Shown here one piece after another: positions 25,146 through 35,477 of a stretch of 64,000 bases of DNA. Source of the DNA: Epiperipatus broadwayi (lineage: Eukaryota; Onychophora; Udeonychophora; Euonychophora; Peripatidae); NCBI GenBank assembly GCA_028023455.1, contig JAQFVV010012531.1, positions 620,001-684,000 on the forward strand. Reading direction: 5' to 3'. Position 1 is the stretch's first letter. Each line of letters opens with the position of its first letter. Made by a program: the position numbers and the translations under genes. Under the pieces are notes generated by a model that worked only from the letters and a program-made list of their open reading frames with translations, did not search any database and had not been told where the DNA came from.

Positions 25146-28100
25146 TCAGGAAAAGGAAAGAGCAGTTAAAGACCAGGTGTCATCAAAGACTTTACTGGAG
25201 GCCAGGAGCTGGTCACGTTTCTTGATTTTTTTGAGCGTTTGATAAAACAATGGTATGATTTGTGGCGGGGGTAATTCCATGAGAGTTTTGCATCTCACTA
25301 TCCATATGGAATAAAGGACAAAGGTAGAAAGCCTTATTATTGAAAAAAACCCATTATGAATGGCATTTTCGAGTGAGAAAATCATATCAGGTCTTATGTT
25401 GGAATTGATTATAATTATATCTTTCAGTGTTTTAAGTCTTGGGCACCGGTGTATAATATGGTCTATGGTTTCATCTTCACGAGCACACAGACCACATATA
25501 GGGTCAATGCTGGTAAAACCTCTTCGGTGATAAAGGAACCAATTCGTGGGAAGCGCATTAAGATTTATTTTAATGATGAAGTCAAGGAATTTGGGTTCCA
25601 GACTCCATCTTTTAAAGTGTGAAATGAGTCTTTGGTTGGTTACTTTTAGGCTGGTTTTTATGGGTTGTTGATTATAGTTGATTATATTGTATGCTTCCCA
25701 TAAGGTGATTTTTTTGTTAAGGTTAAAGGGCATTATTGGGTTATAAAGTTGTAGGTGGTCTATTAGGGAGGCTATCCATGAACTGGCAGAGGGCGGAGGA
25801 CGATCTGTCGGTGTAATTTTTTTAATAATGTTGGAGTATCCACAGGAGAGGATCAGATTATGTAGAGTGTTGTGGGTTTTCTGTAAAATTATTGCTTGTA
25901 TTGAGTGGAATGACAGTCCATTGAACCTGCGTGGTCGTTGGATGCCTCGCAAGCTAATAGCAACTGTCCTTCCTCTCCAAAGAAGTTTGGTACATAATCG
26001 GTTGATTTTATTTTGAAACTGTTTAGACATTTTTACGAATGGAAGGTAATATGAGATTTTTGGCATTATGATCATGTTGAGGAGGCCAACCTTTCCATAT
26101 AATGAAAGGTATACTCTAGAGAGTGACGTGGTGATGGCTTCAGTTGAATGGAGGATTGCATCTTGAATCTCTCTTGCCATTGCAGTTGGTGTTTTGAAGA
26201 TTGGGAAACCTAGGTATCTTTGGGGTTTTGCAGAAAAGGGAGAGTTAATTTGTTTACCAGACATAATCTTCCAGATGGAAGATTTGTTAAAGTTTATTTG
26301 TAGGCCAAGTTTCGCTGTATTTCTGTTTAAGATGTTCATGAGATGGGGAAGGTATTTAATGGTGGGAAGAACAACCATGATGTCATCTATATATGCAAAT
26401 ACATTGAAGTTTTTATTGAGAGAGGGAAGGAAAATTCCAGGGAGGTTTTTTTCTATATCCATCAGAAGAGGGTTGATGTATGCTGTGAAGAAAAGGGCAC
26501 TGAGTGGAGATCCTTGAGGGATCGACTTGTATGGCTTGAAGCCTGGTGTGATCTTGCCATCAAGAGAGAGAAAAATCTCTCTGTTGTTGAGCAGATTGCT
26601 GATCATCTGAACAATCCCGGCTGGAATGTCACATTCCAACAGAATATCCAGGAGGATATTTATCTGGACTGAATCAAATGCTGCCACAACATCCAGCTGG
26701 ACAGCAATAGGTTTTGATTTACGATGTCCTCTGATGTAATTGAATAGTGCAGTTACATTGGACATAGCATGCGAGGTTGATGATCCCTTTTTTCCATATT
26801 GGTTTGACGAGATATGGCTAAGGATTTGAGTTTGGATTTGATCTTTAATGACTGACTCAATTATCTTGATAAGCAATGGGGTCATGGAAATTGGCCGGAT
26901 ATTGTTAATGTCATTTAGTGGTTTTGCTTTTTTAATAAAAGGCATGAGTGCCACTGGGTAAAGATCTGTTATGTTTCTGTTGCCGGAGGCTAGGTGATCA
27001 ATCATTTTTTTAATAATTGGCACAGGAAATTGACTGAGGTGTTTGAGAAGGAAATTTGAGATGCCATGAAGGCCAGGATGAACGCCGTCAGGGAGAGATG
27101 TTATCTTCTTTTTGATTTGGATTTCTGTGATGCCATGTTCGCCGGGGTCACCAGCATCCAACCAGCTGTTTATAGGAGGAGCTCCATCTTTTTGCATTAA
27201 TTGGCAGAATTGTTTGCTGATGTGCTGCATCATTGGAAAGCCAACGAGATTGGTTCCATTAGAATTAATGGATAAGGGAGTGATTTGTTTTCTATTGTAC
27301 CCCAGTGCCCATCTAAGGTAGTCTCTCGTCCAGCAGTGTTGTTGTGCTAAGAAACATTTGGCTCTTCTGATGGATATATATTCTGCAAGGGACTTTTGCT
27401 TGATTTTGTAGAGATTTTTAAGGAAGATGATTTTTTCTGTATTTGTGAAATTTTGCTGTAAAGCTTGAAGTTGTATATTAATGTCTGTTAGATCATTTAG
27501 AAGGCCATTAGGTCCTTTGATTTTCCTGGCATGGTGATTTAATATGGATTGTAGTATTCCGATGAAGGAAAACCAGCCCTCCTCAGCAGGAAGGGAAAGG
27601 ATGTTTATTTTCTGGAAAAGGATGTATGCCTCAGATACTATCGCTTCGGTCATATTTGATTGGGTGATCATGCGCATGGTTTTACCAGGTCCATCAATAG
27701 GTGCAGGGATTGAAATAGGTGTAAGTTGTAAGATTAGAGCCATATGATCAGAGAAAGCAACAGGGGCCAAGGCTGCATCAAGGTTGAAATGGAGGTCTGG
27801 GGTGTAGTAAACCAAATCAATCAGGGACTTTTTAGTTTTAGTATAGAAAGAGTAGGCTTCGGGAGGGAAGAAGCCCTCTCCACACATTAATCTGCGATTT
27901 ATTAGATGCAAAAATCTCTTGTTGAAGTCATTGTATGTGGTGTTAAAGTCTCCCAGAAGAATAGTAGGGGAGGCTCTGTTAGCGTTGATGGCATTTAGGA
28001 TGTGGATTATTTTTAGATATTGAGAGGTGTCTTTGGCTGTATATATATAAGCTATGATGATCGGATAACCCCAATAGTCTATTTCTATGATAATAATATT

Positions 28101-28373
28101 GGCATCTAGGAATAGAATGCTAAAACTGTTTGGTGGTGTTGACTTGCTGAGAAGAATACCGACTCCACCTGAAGCAGAATGGCCTATGGAAAATCTAGTA
28201 AATCCGAGAGTTGAGAGAAGAGATAGTATTTTATGATCGGTCTTATGGTGATATTTAGTTTCACCCATAAGAAGTATATGAGGGGAGCAGAGCGAGAGCC
28301 AGTTTTTAATAGCTAGAACTCTATCAATTGAGTTGATGCCGCGAATGTTAATGCCAGCAATTTTGCAGAACAT
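25146..28373 (-). CDS. ORF2 protein: APE endonuclease-reverse transcriptase
   Basis: 1075 residues, one open frame. Residues 1-~235 form an apurinic endonuclease-like (EEP) domain with the expected catalytic landmarks: N in GINIRGI, E in MGETK, LLGDFN, SLIDLVYY, and the terminal SDHMAL with the catalytic His. A linker follows to ~430. The RT spans about 470-720: PFIKKAKPLNDINNIRPIS (fingers), QLDVVAAFDSV (catalytic Asp, ~564), SIPQGSPLSALFF (~615), FAYIDDIMVV (catalytic Asp pair, ~663), LQINFNKS and YLGFPIF (thumb). A C-terminal Cys/His finger (CGLC...HIIHRC) lies at ~958-977. No RNase H motif was seen. The start ATG lies 6 nt after the ORF1 stop, which suggests termination-reinitiation. All landmark residues are intact, so enzymatic activity is plausible. 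Confidence 0.95.
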   Translation of the reverse strand: MFCKIAGINIRGINSIDRVLAIKNWLSLCSPHILLMGETKYHHKTDHKILSLLSTLGFTRFSIGHSASGGVGILLSKSTPPNSFSILFLDANIIIIEIDYWGYPIIIAYIYTAKDTSQYLKIIHILNAINANRASPTILLGDFNTTYNDFNKRFLHLINRRLMCGEGFFPPEAYSFYTKTKKSLIDLVYYTPDLHFNLDAALAPVAFSDHMALILQLTPISIPAPIDGPGKTMRMITQSNMTEAIVSEAYILFQKINILSLPAEEGWFSFIGILQSILNHHARKIKGPNGLLNDLTDINIQLQALQQNFTNTEKIIFLKNLYKIKQKSLAEYISIRRAKCFLAQQHCWTRDYLRWALGYNRKQITPLSINSNGTNLVGFPMMQHISKQFCQLMQKDGAPPINSWLDAGDPGEHGITEIQIKKKITSLPDGVHPGLHGISNFLLKHLSQFPVPIIKKMIDHLASGNRNITDLYPVALMPFIKKAKPLNDINNIRPISMTPLLIKIIESVIKDQIQTQILSHISSNQYGKKGSSTSHAMSNVTALFNYIRGHRKSKPIAVQLDVVAAFDSVQINILLDILLECDIPAGIVQMISNLLNNREIFLSLDGKITPGFKPYKSIPQGSPLSALFFTAYINPLLMDIEKNLPGIFLPSLNKNFNVFAYIDDIMVVLPTIKYLPHLMNILNRNTAKLGLQINFNKSSIWKIMSGKQINSPFSAKPQRYLGFPIFKTPTAMAREIQDAILHSTEAITTSLSRVYLSLYGKVGLLNMIIMPKISYYLPFVKMSKQFQNKINRLCTKLLWRGRTVAISLRGIQRPRRFNGLSFHSIQAIILQKTHNTLHNLILSCGYSNIIKKITPTDRPPPSASSWIASLIDHLQLYNPIMPFNLNKKITLWEAYNIINYNQQPIKTSLKVTNQRLISHFKRWSLEPKFLDFIIKINLNALPTNWFLYHRRGFTSIDPICGLCAREDETIDHIIHRCPRLKTLKDIIIINSNIRPDMIFSLENAIHNGFFSIIRLSTFVLYSIWIVRCKTLMELPPPQIIPLFYQTLKKIKKRDQLLASSKVFDDTWSLTALSFS

Positions 28374-28379
28374 GATAGA

Positions 28380-31025
28380 TTAATCCAAACCGTCCTCAGC
28401 AAAGTGTACCAAGTCAATGTGGGACATCTCCATGTTAATGAGGTCTGATGTTGTTTGGCAATCAGAGTCTTGTGATTGAATTTGTGGATGGATTGGTGAT
28501 ATAGTTGTTGGTTGAGGAAATGCATCCATGAAGTCTTCGGTGTCTGATGAAGTAGTGTAATCTGTCTGAGATTCGTCAGAAGGATCAATGGTATCAATGG
28601 TTGTAGGATCCATGGTTTTCCTCTTTTTTTCTATGGATTTGTGAGGCTTTGTGCTTGATATATCTGAAATTTGTTTGTTAGAGGGTGGAGGTGAGTAATG
28701 TATCAGATGGGTGCTATCATCATCAGAGCTTGATTTATCTGAACGAATTGATTTTCTTTTAATTTTCTTATTTGTATTTTGGGTATTTGTTGTGTCGGTT
28801 TTTTGAGGGTTTTGAAGTTTAATAGTGTTTTTTTCATTTTCCTGTTCTTTTGATAAAAGTGTTTTTTTATTGTTATAGGAATTTGTTTTAAATTTTAGAC
28901 CTGAGTCATTTTCGGTTTGCTGTAACTGTTGGGAAACATTAACTATGCTGACTTTCGGGTTGTGTGTTTGACAAGTCTTTTCATCTGGATGGTTAATTAT
29001 TGCAGGAGTTGAAGAATTGAGGACAGTTTGTGGATCACTTTGTTTAGGTTTACTGGACTTAACTGACCCAAATGAAGATGTATCAATGGTTTTAGACTGG
29101 GTGGGAGTTGTTATGGATGGATTGTTTTGAAATTTTTTGAGTGTATTTTCTTCATCGCCTGTATTTTCCTTGCTCTCATCAGGTGGTTTGGTCATATTGC
29201 CTTCTTTTGTATCAAGAGTTTGGCCTAGTATTGTTTCTCGGGGATTAGTATAATATGTATCGTATGTAAGATCTTTAGTCTTATCGGTTTGAGTGATTGG
29301 TTTAGGCGCAGTATATGTAATTGCTTGGATCTCTGATTCACTACTATTAGTGTAGAGGTTGTCGTTTGTTCTTTCTTGAATATTTTCATTTTGAAAGATA
29401 GGTTTGGATGTGAAAGGGTTTGTTGGAGGATTTATTTGAATCAGGTTGTCTGGGTTTGTGAGGTTGCTGATTGAATTAGGCCCATGTGGTGATTGTCTAT
29501 TTAAGGATGTGAAAGCCGTGTTAGTAGGTCTACCAGGACATCTGTGAACTTTATTCTTTTTAATACCACAGTGTGTACATATTCTTGCTGCACAATCTTT
29601 AATGAGGTGTGTTCTTTGAAGGCAGAAGAAACATTGTGGATGTACTCCCCTGAAAGTCAAAACCATAGGAGAGCCTCTTGCAGTAATAATAGTGGGTATG
29701 TCAGTGGGTATAATGTTTTTCTTCAATGTAAGTGTGAAGATAACTGTATTGGACAGGATTTGATCTTCGCAGTGAGGGTTTAATAGGTGTTTAAATTTGC
29801 TAACTGAACCATAATTAATAAGGATGTCTTGTAGTTCTTGTTCTTTCAAGTGGGCAAGGCAGTTTTGGATTCTGCTGGATAGTGTAACAGGATGGTTCAT
29901 ATCTATGGAGCATAGTATAAAATTTCCTAAAGATCTGTATTTATTTTTAAAGTTCATACGGTCCGCCCATGTTTTAAACTCAACGATAACATAGCAGTCA
30001 TTGGGATGATTAAGAATCATATGAATGCCTCTGCCTAATTGTTTTTGATTGATTAGACTGTATAGCTGTTCTAGAGGGAACTTATATAGAGCACATTGTT
30101 GATTTGTTATGGCTAAGATTAACGACTTATCGCTGTAGTAGTTAGCAAACGATTTATATAGGCTATTGGGAATCGTTTTGTTGAACTCATTATTTATTTT
30201 TAGGAACATGTCGTCATTAAGATCGTTTATATTAAATGAGACATTTTCCAAAGTGTTTGATTCTTGTTCTATGTCTAGTTCTGAGATATTCAAATATAGT
30301 TCATTGAAATTATCGGCCTTAATATTTTCGGAGATGCTCTCAGAATTTTTAGACCTTACGATATTTGCGTACATAGAGGAATTTTTCAATATTGGTATTG
30401 AAGAAATTGGATTAGATTGTAAGTTGGCTGAAGTAGCAATGGATTGTTCTGCGCTATAATCTTTGTTTGTTCTGGAATGTGATTTATCGGTTTTAAAATT
30501 TATTTCTTCTTTTTGATTTTTAAATTTACTGTTGACAAACTGTAATGTGACAGCACTGGTTTTGTCGACCTCTGGTGGAAAAGTTTTTACTTTAAAAAAT
30601 TCGCCGAAATCATCTTGTCGGTAATTTTGTCTATTATTTTCAGATATGGTTTCCAGGGTATTATTGGGCAAAGGAAATTGCTCATTAGAGTCTTCTGAGG
30701 GTGCGTAAAGTCTTCGGAGAGGTGATGATTGGTTTTTGCTTGAATTTTTAAGAATTTCAATAGTTTCACTTGATGAGATATTAATGCTATTACTTATATT
30801 AGGGGTAATTTGAATATTTTCTAAACTTTTGTTGATATTTGTGACACTGTTTTCTTTTGAAATATTGGTTTGTGGGTTTTTATTTGTTGTAGAAGTTATT
30901 TTGGATGAATTTAGATTAGATCTAAGACTATAAAATTTACGACCGATGACTGCATTGCTAGATTGAATGCTGAGATCGGGGCTAACCTTAATTTGCGAGT
31001 TATCGATTATATTATCACTTTCCAT
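28380..31025 (-). CDS. ORF1 protein: zinc-knuckle RNA-binding (gag-like) protein
   Basis: 881 residues, uninterrupted; the upstream partner of ORF2, expected to coat the element RNA. Residues 1-~285 are Ser/Asn/Lys-rich and probably disordered. About 290-455 is a folded region with an RRM-like pattern (VIVEFKTWADRMNFKNKY, then an FTLTLKK strand), as in gag-like ORF1p of Tx1/Jockey-type elements. A zinc knuckle, CFFC-x4-H-x4-C, lies at ~463-476, directly followed by a second Cys/His cluster (CTHCG...VHRC) ending at ~491. The remaining ~390 residues are low-complexity Ser/Thr/Asn/Gln/Pro with basic clusters (KKIKRK, KKRK) that could act as nuclear signals and an acidic end. Nearly all positional charge is in the tail. 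I chose this start because it is the first ATG, 147 nt inside the element. Confidence 0.92.
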   Translation of the reverse strand: MESDNIIDNSQIKVSPDLSIQSSNAVIGRKFYSLRSNLNSSKITSTTNKNPQTNISKENSVTNINKSLENIQITPNISNSINISSSETIEILKNSSKNQSSPLRRLYAPSEDSNEQFPLPNNTLETISENNRQNYRQDDFGEFFKVKTFPPEVDKTSAVTLQFVNSKFKNQKEEINFKTDKSHSRTNKDYSAEQSIATSANLQSNPISSIPILKNSSMYANIVRSKNSESISENIKADNFNELYLNISELDIEQESNTLENVSFNINDLNDDMFLKINNEFNKTIPNSLYKSFANYYSDKSLILAITNQQCALYKFPLEQLYSLINQKQLGRGIHMILNHPNDCYVIVEFKTWADRMNFKNKYRSLGNFILCSIDMNHPVTLSSRIQNCLAHLKEQELQDILINYGSVSKFKHLLNPHCEDQILSNTVIFTLTLKKNIIPTDIPTIITARGSPMVLTFRGVHPQCFFCLQRTHLIKDCAARICTHCGIKKNKVHRCPGRPTNTAFTSLNRQSPHGPNSISNLTNPDNLIQINPPTNPFTSKPIFQNENIQERTNDNLYTNSSESEIQAITYTAPKPITQTDKTKDLTYDTYYTNPRETILGQTLDTKEGNMTKPPDESKENTGDEENTLKKFQNNPSITTPTQSKTIDTSSFGSVKSSKPKQSDPQTVLNSSTPAIINHPDEKTCQTHNPKVSIVNVSQQLQQTENDSGLKFKTNSYNNKKTLLSKEQENEKNTIKLQNPQKTDTTNTQNTNKKIKRKSIRSDKSSSDDDSTHLIHYSPPPSNKQISDISSTKPHKSIEKKRKTMDPTTIDTIDPSDESQTDYTTSSDTEDFMDAFPQPTTISPIHPQIQSQDSDCQTTSDLINMEMSHIDLVHFAEDGLD

Positions 31026-31172
31026 AATATATAATGATTAAAACCGACTTACCTTGAATAAGAAACGTAAAGGTAAGAGGACAATCGTCCCTATCTTCCT
31101 GAAATTGAATCACTAAGGGACACTTTTTGTAAGACCAGTTGCAAAGATGGCTGCCAAAAGCGAAAGTAAAAA
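31026..31172 (-). promoter_or_regulatory. 5' UTR / probable internal promoter of the retrotransposon
   Basis: The ~147 nt between the element 5' end and the ORF1 ATG. Non-LTR elements carry promoters inside their 5' UTR. Near the 5' end (31142-31157) the plus strand reads AAAGATGGCTGCC, close to a YY1 site (AAGATGGCGGC) in antisense orientation to the element. Human L1 has a YY1 site at a similar place, in sense orientation. No TATA box was identified. Function is inferred. Confidence 0.4.
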
Positions 31173-31186
31173 AAAAAAATGCTTTT
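31173..31186. repeat. target-site duplication, right copy
   Basis: AAAAAAATGCTTTT, identical to 24856-24869, at the 5' end of the minus-strand element. Confidence 0.85.
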
Positions 31187-32277
31187 AAAAGCATGATAAA
31201 TAGAGCAAAACAAGTCGTGTAATATTTTGCTGTTTATATGGAAATAACACTAACAAACAATTCATCTAGTATATATCTATATTTTAATTACATCTCTCAT
31301 CTAACTCCAGAATCTAAATAATTAATAAATAGAATTAATAAATAATATGCAGAAATAAACCAGCCTTTTTCTATTTTTGGACAGTTACTTAAAATTATTT
31401 CATAGAAGCATAATCATATTTTTTGTGCTTAGTGATTGTTGGTTCTACTTATGCCATCTATATTATCATATAAATGTCAAAGTTTGTGACTTTATAACTC
31501 AACAAATATTGTACCAAACTTGAATAATCTTGCATTATTTTCATTCTTATTTTGTGTAGAATTTTATTAACATATAAATTTTTGCTTTAATTGGTTTAAA
31601 AAAAAATTATAATTTTCAATATAAAAAAACATGGAAAATCTATATCATAATTATTTTTGAATGACATCATAAAATATCAAAAAGAGGACAGCACTGGTTA
31701 AAAGTTTAGAGATATATCGACTTTGACTGCCTTACTGTGCTGACATGGCTGATTTGTACTGTGAGTTAAGTTAATGTTTCATATATTTTTAATATTATAT
31801 GGAAAAATTTTTGTTGTTGGAGAATGCTGCTTAGTGTGTGGATGTGAAAAGAAAATTGGAGTACAGAGAGATAGATTTAATTTGATTTGGAAAGATCAGA
31901 AAAAATAATACTGACATTTGGAAAGCAATTCAATATGCCATTTTAAATATAAAAGAAAAAATATTTTGAGTATGTGTGTTTGCTCAAGGAGGTTTTAAAA
32001 CTAAATCATACATAAGATTAGTTGTTTTTAGTAGGTTTTCTATTAAAGAATTTTTCAATTTAATAAAGATAGTGATTTATTTGAAAAAGAGTCTAGCATC
32101 TGAAGGTGCAAGATTAGTGGAGCATGTTTTTTGATTGCTATTTTTAAAAAAAGTTTCTTTTCTTGTGTATAAAGAGGTTTGAAGAGTAGTAGAAAAATCA
32201 TAAATTTAAATATAGAGTAGGAGAATTGAAAAATAAGAAAATGTGAATTGCATTGGTAGCCTACAATATATATATAT
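31187..32277. other. AT-rich noncoding DNA
   Basis: No supported feature. An (AT)n run at 32266-32277 leads into the hairpin-initiated repeat. Confidence 0.45.
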
Positions 32278-33360
32278 TGAAGCGGAATCTGAGATTCAGA
32301 TTGCGCTTCACAGCCCACTTCCAATCTTCCGCTACCAACCTAAATTCAAACCCTATTCTTACATATATATTCCACTCACTAACACATTTGTTTGTATCCT
32401 TTTGTTTGAGTTATATTAACTAACATATTTATTAACGAAGATATTGGCATAAATATCTGAATTTAAACATGCAAAATAAAATTAATAAATGTAGCGTCTG
32501 AAAATTCGTATACGCAATAGGGAATGGGGGATTAATTATAACGGACTTATAATGTCAAAATATATTATAATTTCTGTATTAATTTGTTTTATAAAAGTTA
32601 TAATAATTGTTTGTTAATTGCAGCTCAGATATCTACTGATATTGTAGAGACAAAGGTACTGAGTAAATATTTAGTGGAAAAGTTCGTTATATGTAAGTTT
32701 ATAAAATTGTGTTTTTAAATTATTTTTTGTCATTAAACTATACTTTTCTTTTAAATCCAATATGGAAGATGCGATTGTAATTAGTCAAAATTAATTAAAG
32801 GTGAGAAGCGTAATCTTGTATAATATTCTAACATAACTTTAATTAAAAGTTTCTCTAAAATCAAAAGTAGAAACTAAACTTAATTGATTTACTTTTGTTA
32901 CAAACATTTTCTTTTATCAAAATTAATTAAAGTTTGAATACTTATCTAACAATGGCATCTTCCATCACAATAGGTAAAAGCTTGTATACGAATTCTTTAG
33001 GAAATTAGATTGCAATGACCAATCAGAAAGGGATTCCAAAAATACCAAGGCATGGGATAATTACAAATTATTTTTAAGAGAGTAAGTAAGACAGTCAAGG
33101 AGAGCAGTCACCAAGAAAATTTGCGTTGGTTATTTTCAATGTGTACTGAGTAAATCTAAATCGCCTTTCTCGCCATTCGAGATGGCTTTCCCTGAAATCT
33201 GTGCCCTGGATCCCGATACTCATAGACTATACTGATATGCCTGTTCGTTAAATCATAAAATTACTACCTGCCTGAATAACTGCTTAACAAACTAGATCTA
33301 GTTCTCCGAGGGAATCCGAAATCATCAAAAGAACAGCCAAGTTTGTACAGAGGTAACAAT
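32278..33360. repeat. hairpin-initiated dispersed repeat, copy A
   Basis: It starts after (AT)n with a strong hairpin (32278-32310: TGAAGCG / CGCTTCA outer stem, AATCTGA / TCAGATT inner stem). A B-box-like motif on the minus strand follows (complement of CTAAATTCAAACCCT, about 32339-32354). A second landmark, CCAATATGGAAGATGC, lies at about 32757, with TTAATTAAAGTTT-type blocks around it. A less AT-rich segment (33130-33360) ends in GAGGTAAC. Copies B (53724-54606) and C (60949-61910) share the order of landmarks. The hairpin plus B box may be a minus-strand SINE joined to a separate repeat. Confidence 0.5.
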
Positions 33361-35200
33361 TTCAAATGCTGCTAGACTCTTAAAGTTACCATGAATAATT
33401 TTAACTTTCACCTATCTATTTCTTTAAACATGTTGTAAAGCTTTTATTTGTAAAATTTAATATTAGTTATGAATCAATTTGTAAAATTCTTACCTTTTTG
33501 TTAATTGTAACTCGTTCTCTCTCTATATAACTTAGCTGTAATCTCTCCCACATTAAACCTCTCATGAATAATTATTAATTCTTAATTTCACGTCTAAGCG
33601 GCAATACTTTATTTTCATTATTATATTTTATACTTTCAGATCCTAAATTATATGTCGATAATTTCCCCCCAGAATCGCAAATGCTTACGCTATCTCTTTT
33701 AATAAAAGAAAACCCTCCTTACTTTTAGAGGGTAATTAATCCAGTATATTTAAAAAAAAACAAATTTGTTATTCTTAGTATAGTGGGTGCCTGCCAGTCT
33801 GGGGAAATAAAATCAGAATTTGATAATTACTGTCCAGTGTTATTTTAAAAAAATAAGTAAAAATCTATTTTCGTAGAAATGTTTTTTTTTTGGTTAATTA
33901 AATAATAGCGCTAACTTCTAAAATCTGCAATTAGATTTTATATGAATTAAATTAATATTACTTTCTTGAAATCAATAGCCACCACCGACTTTATATATAT
34001 TTAATAATACGAAAAGTATTTATTTATTAAAAGCATTCAAAACCAAAGATTTATATTATTTATCCGTTGTGAAAAGTTTATGTGTAGTTTAAAGTAATAC
34101 AGAAGGGGGGGGGGGAATCCTTTAGTTCTATGAGCTCTATTATATTAGCATAAAATGTAATTCTTCCATATCCACGTAGTAATCAAATCATACCAGTACG
34201 CTGGGTTTTTATTAATAAAGATAGGCGATAATTCTTTATTCCTTAGTTAAATATATATATTTATATTAATGCAAGCGTTACGTGTATACCGGCCTTTCGT
34301 TTTATATATATTTATGCTTCGTTCATTTTACTTCTAATACCAAGGACAAGGTTTGGCAAACCTCGTTGGATTTCTTCAGCGCGTGATATTATTGCATAGG
34401 GTTCGCTCTGGCAAAAGTCCAGCCTATGGCAATTCAATAAAGCGCCTTCTTTGTTATTTATGACCCGACCCTGCCGACGTTTGCAGAGAGTCGCCTTCTT
34501 TAACGGTGAATTGAAGCATCTTCTTAGATCTTAGAATAGATCTCTCCATTTGCCATCATACACGTACCGCTCTCCCAGATTTTATTCTCGTTAAAAGCCT
34601 ATTAATTCTCCTAAACCGTACTGTTATGATTATACTAAATGGATTGCCACTGTTTAATATATACTTCATTCGCACTTTCAGATATGACGCTTCTGCCATT
34701 ACTATTATTTCCCAAAGTAGCTTCCCACACACGTTCTTGTATAGCCAATGCAAATAGTAATTAAATAAAATTACCCTTATCATCCAACTTAATAAACTTA
34801 CGTATTGGTATGAATGCTGTTATTTTAGTACTGGTGGATTCAAATAATGTTCAGATACCGTAGTCTAGCGCTATTATTAAAAATCTTATGTATCACAGTC
34901 CATCGATAAATTCTTGACATATAAATAGCCGCAATAGAATAAAGCCATGAATTATTTGTTATTGATGATTAAATATGTTCATTGTATAGGATTGTAAGGG
35001 AGGTTAATGTTGTCCAAGGGAGATAAACACCCATTTTATTTACATTGTAACACCAATAACGTTTGCAATCATATATATTTCAAGTTGATTTAATAAATTT
35101 TATATCCTTCTAAATATCTAAGTCATTGTTTCATTTATTGATTAGAAATAATTTTGATGTAATATAAAAAGGTTTCCCTTACTAGATGATCGAAAATCGC
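33361..35200. other. noncoding; G-run and GC-richer island
   Basis: Mostly AT-rich. A poly-G run lies at 34107-34116. Positions 34330-34560 are GC-richer (TTTGGCAAACCTCG, GCGCGTGATATT, CCCGACCCTGCCGACG) and could be a conserved or regulatory stretch or an unrecognised repeat. No reading frame with a domain was seen. Confidence 0.35.
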
Positions 35201-35477
35201 TAATTATAATATTCTAGACATGAACCAAGTTCGAATAAGAGTCTTTTTGTGTCACGACTTTGTGATGCCGGCGGGGTAGGAATAAATTAGATCAGTATCA
35301 TTGGAATTGTTGCTCATAAGTTGGTAGATCTGGAAAATAGGCAAATAGGGCAGAGTTCATGAATGTTCCTGACCTATGTATCTTGCACAGGATTGGATTC
35401 GAGGTACTTTTGCCTAGATGCTAGATCTTGTTATATGAACAGACGAAACCGACCGGTACAATATATATATATATATA
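35201..35477. repeat. SINE-like repeat ending in CGGTACA(AT)n
   Basis: A GC-richer segment of about 250 bp ending CGAAACCGACCGGTACAATATATAT. The repeat at 59930-60096 has the same end (TTTTGATCGGTACAATATATAT). A GGATTCGAGG block is B-box-like. The LTR element that follows is inserted in its (AT)n tail. Confidence 0.5.

Larger units (their letters stand above)
24870..31172 (-). mobile_element. full-length L1/Tx1-like non-LTR retrotransposon
   Basis: About 6.3 kb, bounded by a 14-bp target-site duplication, with a ~147-nt 5' UTR, two long uninterrupted ORFs separated by 6 nt, and a ~276-nt 3' UTR ending ...TTTTTGTTGAAATG with at most a very short A tail. It moves by target-primed reverse transcription: the ORF2 endonuclease nicks chromosomal DNA and its RT copies the RNA from that nick. 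Two intact ORFs in an AT-rich region where every other element is broken imply recent insertion and possible activity. Classification as L1/Tx1-like rests on ORF layout (zinc-knuckle ORF1, APE endonuclease, RT, C-terminal Cys/His finger, no RNase H seen). Confidence 0.9.

Noticed and set aside
25828-27747. Plus-strand open frames of 60-110 codons inside 25.8-27.7 kb
   Set aside because: They are antisense shadows of the intact ORF2 and show no domain.
34556-34783. Minus-strand frame of 75 codons
   Set aside because: It begins and ends without splice context and has no recognisable domain. It is likely chance in a slightly GC-richer block.
35440-35470. A third hammerhead family around CGAAACCGACCGGTAC
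   Set aside because: There is a GAAAC and a GGTAC pairing option, but no CUGANGA box can be placed at the right distance.
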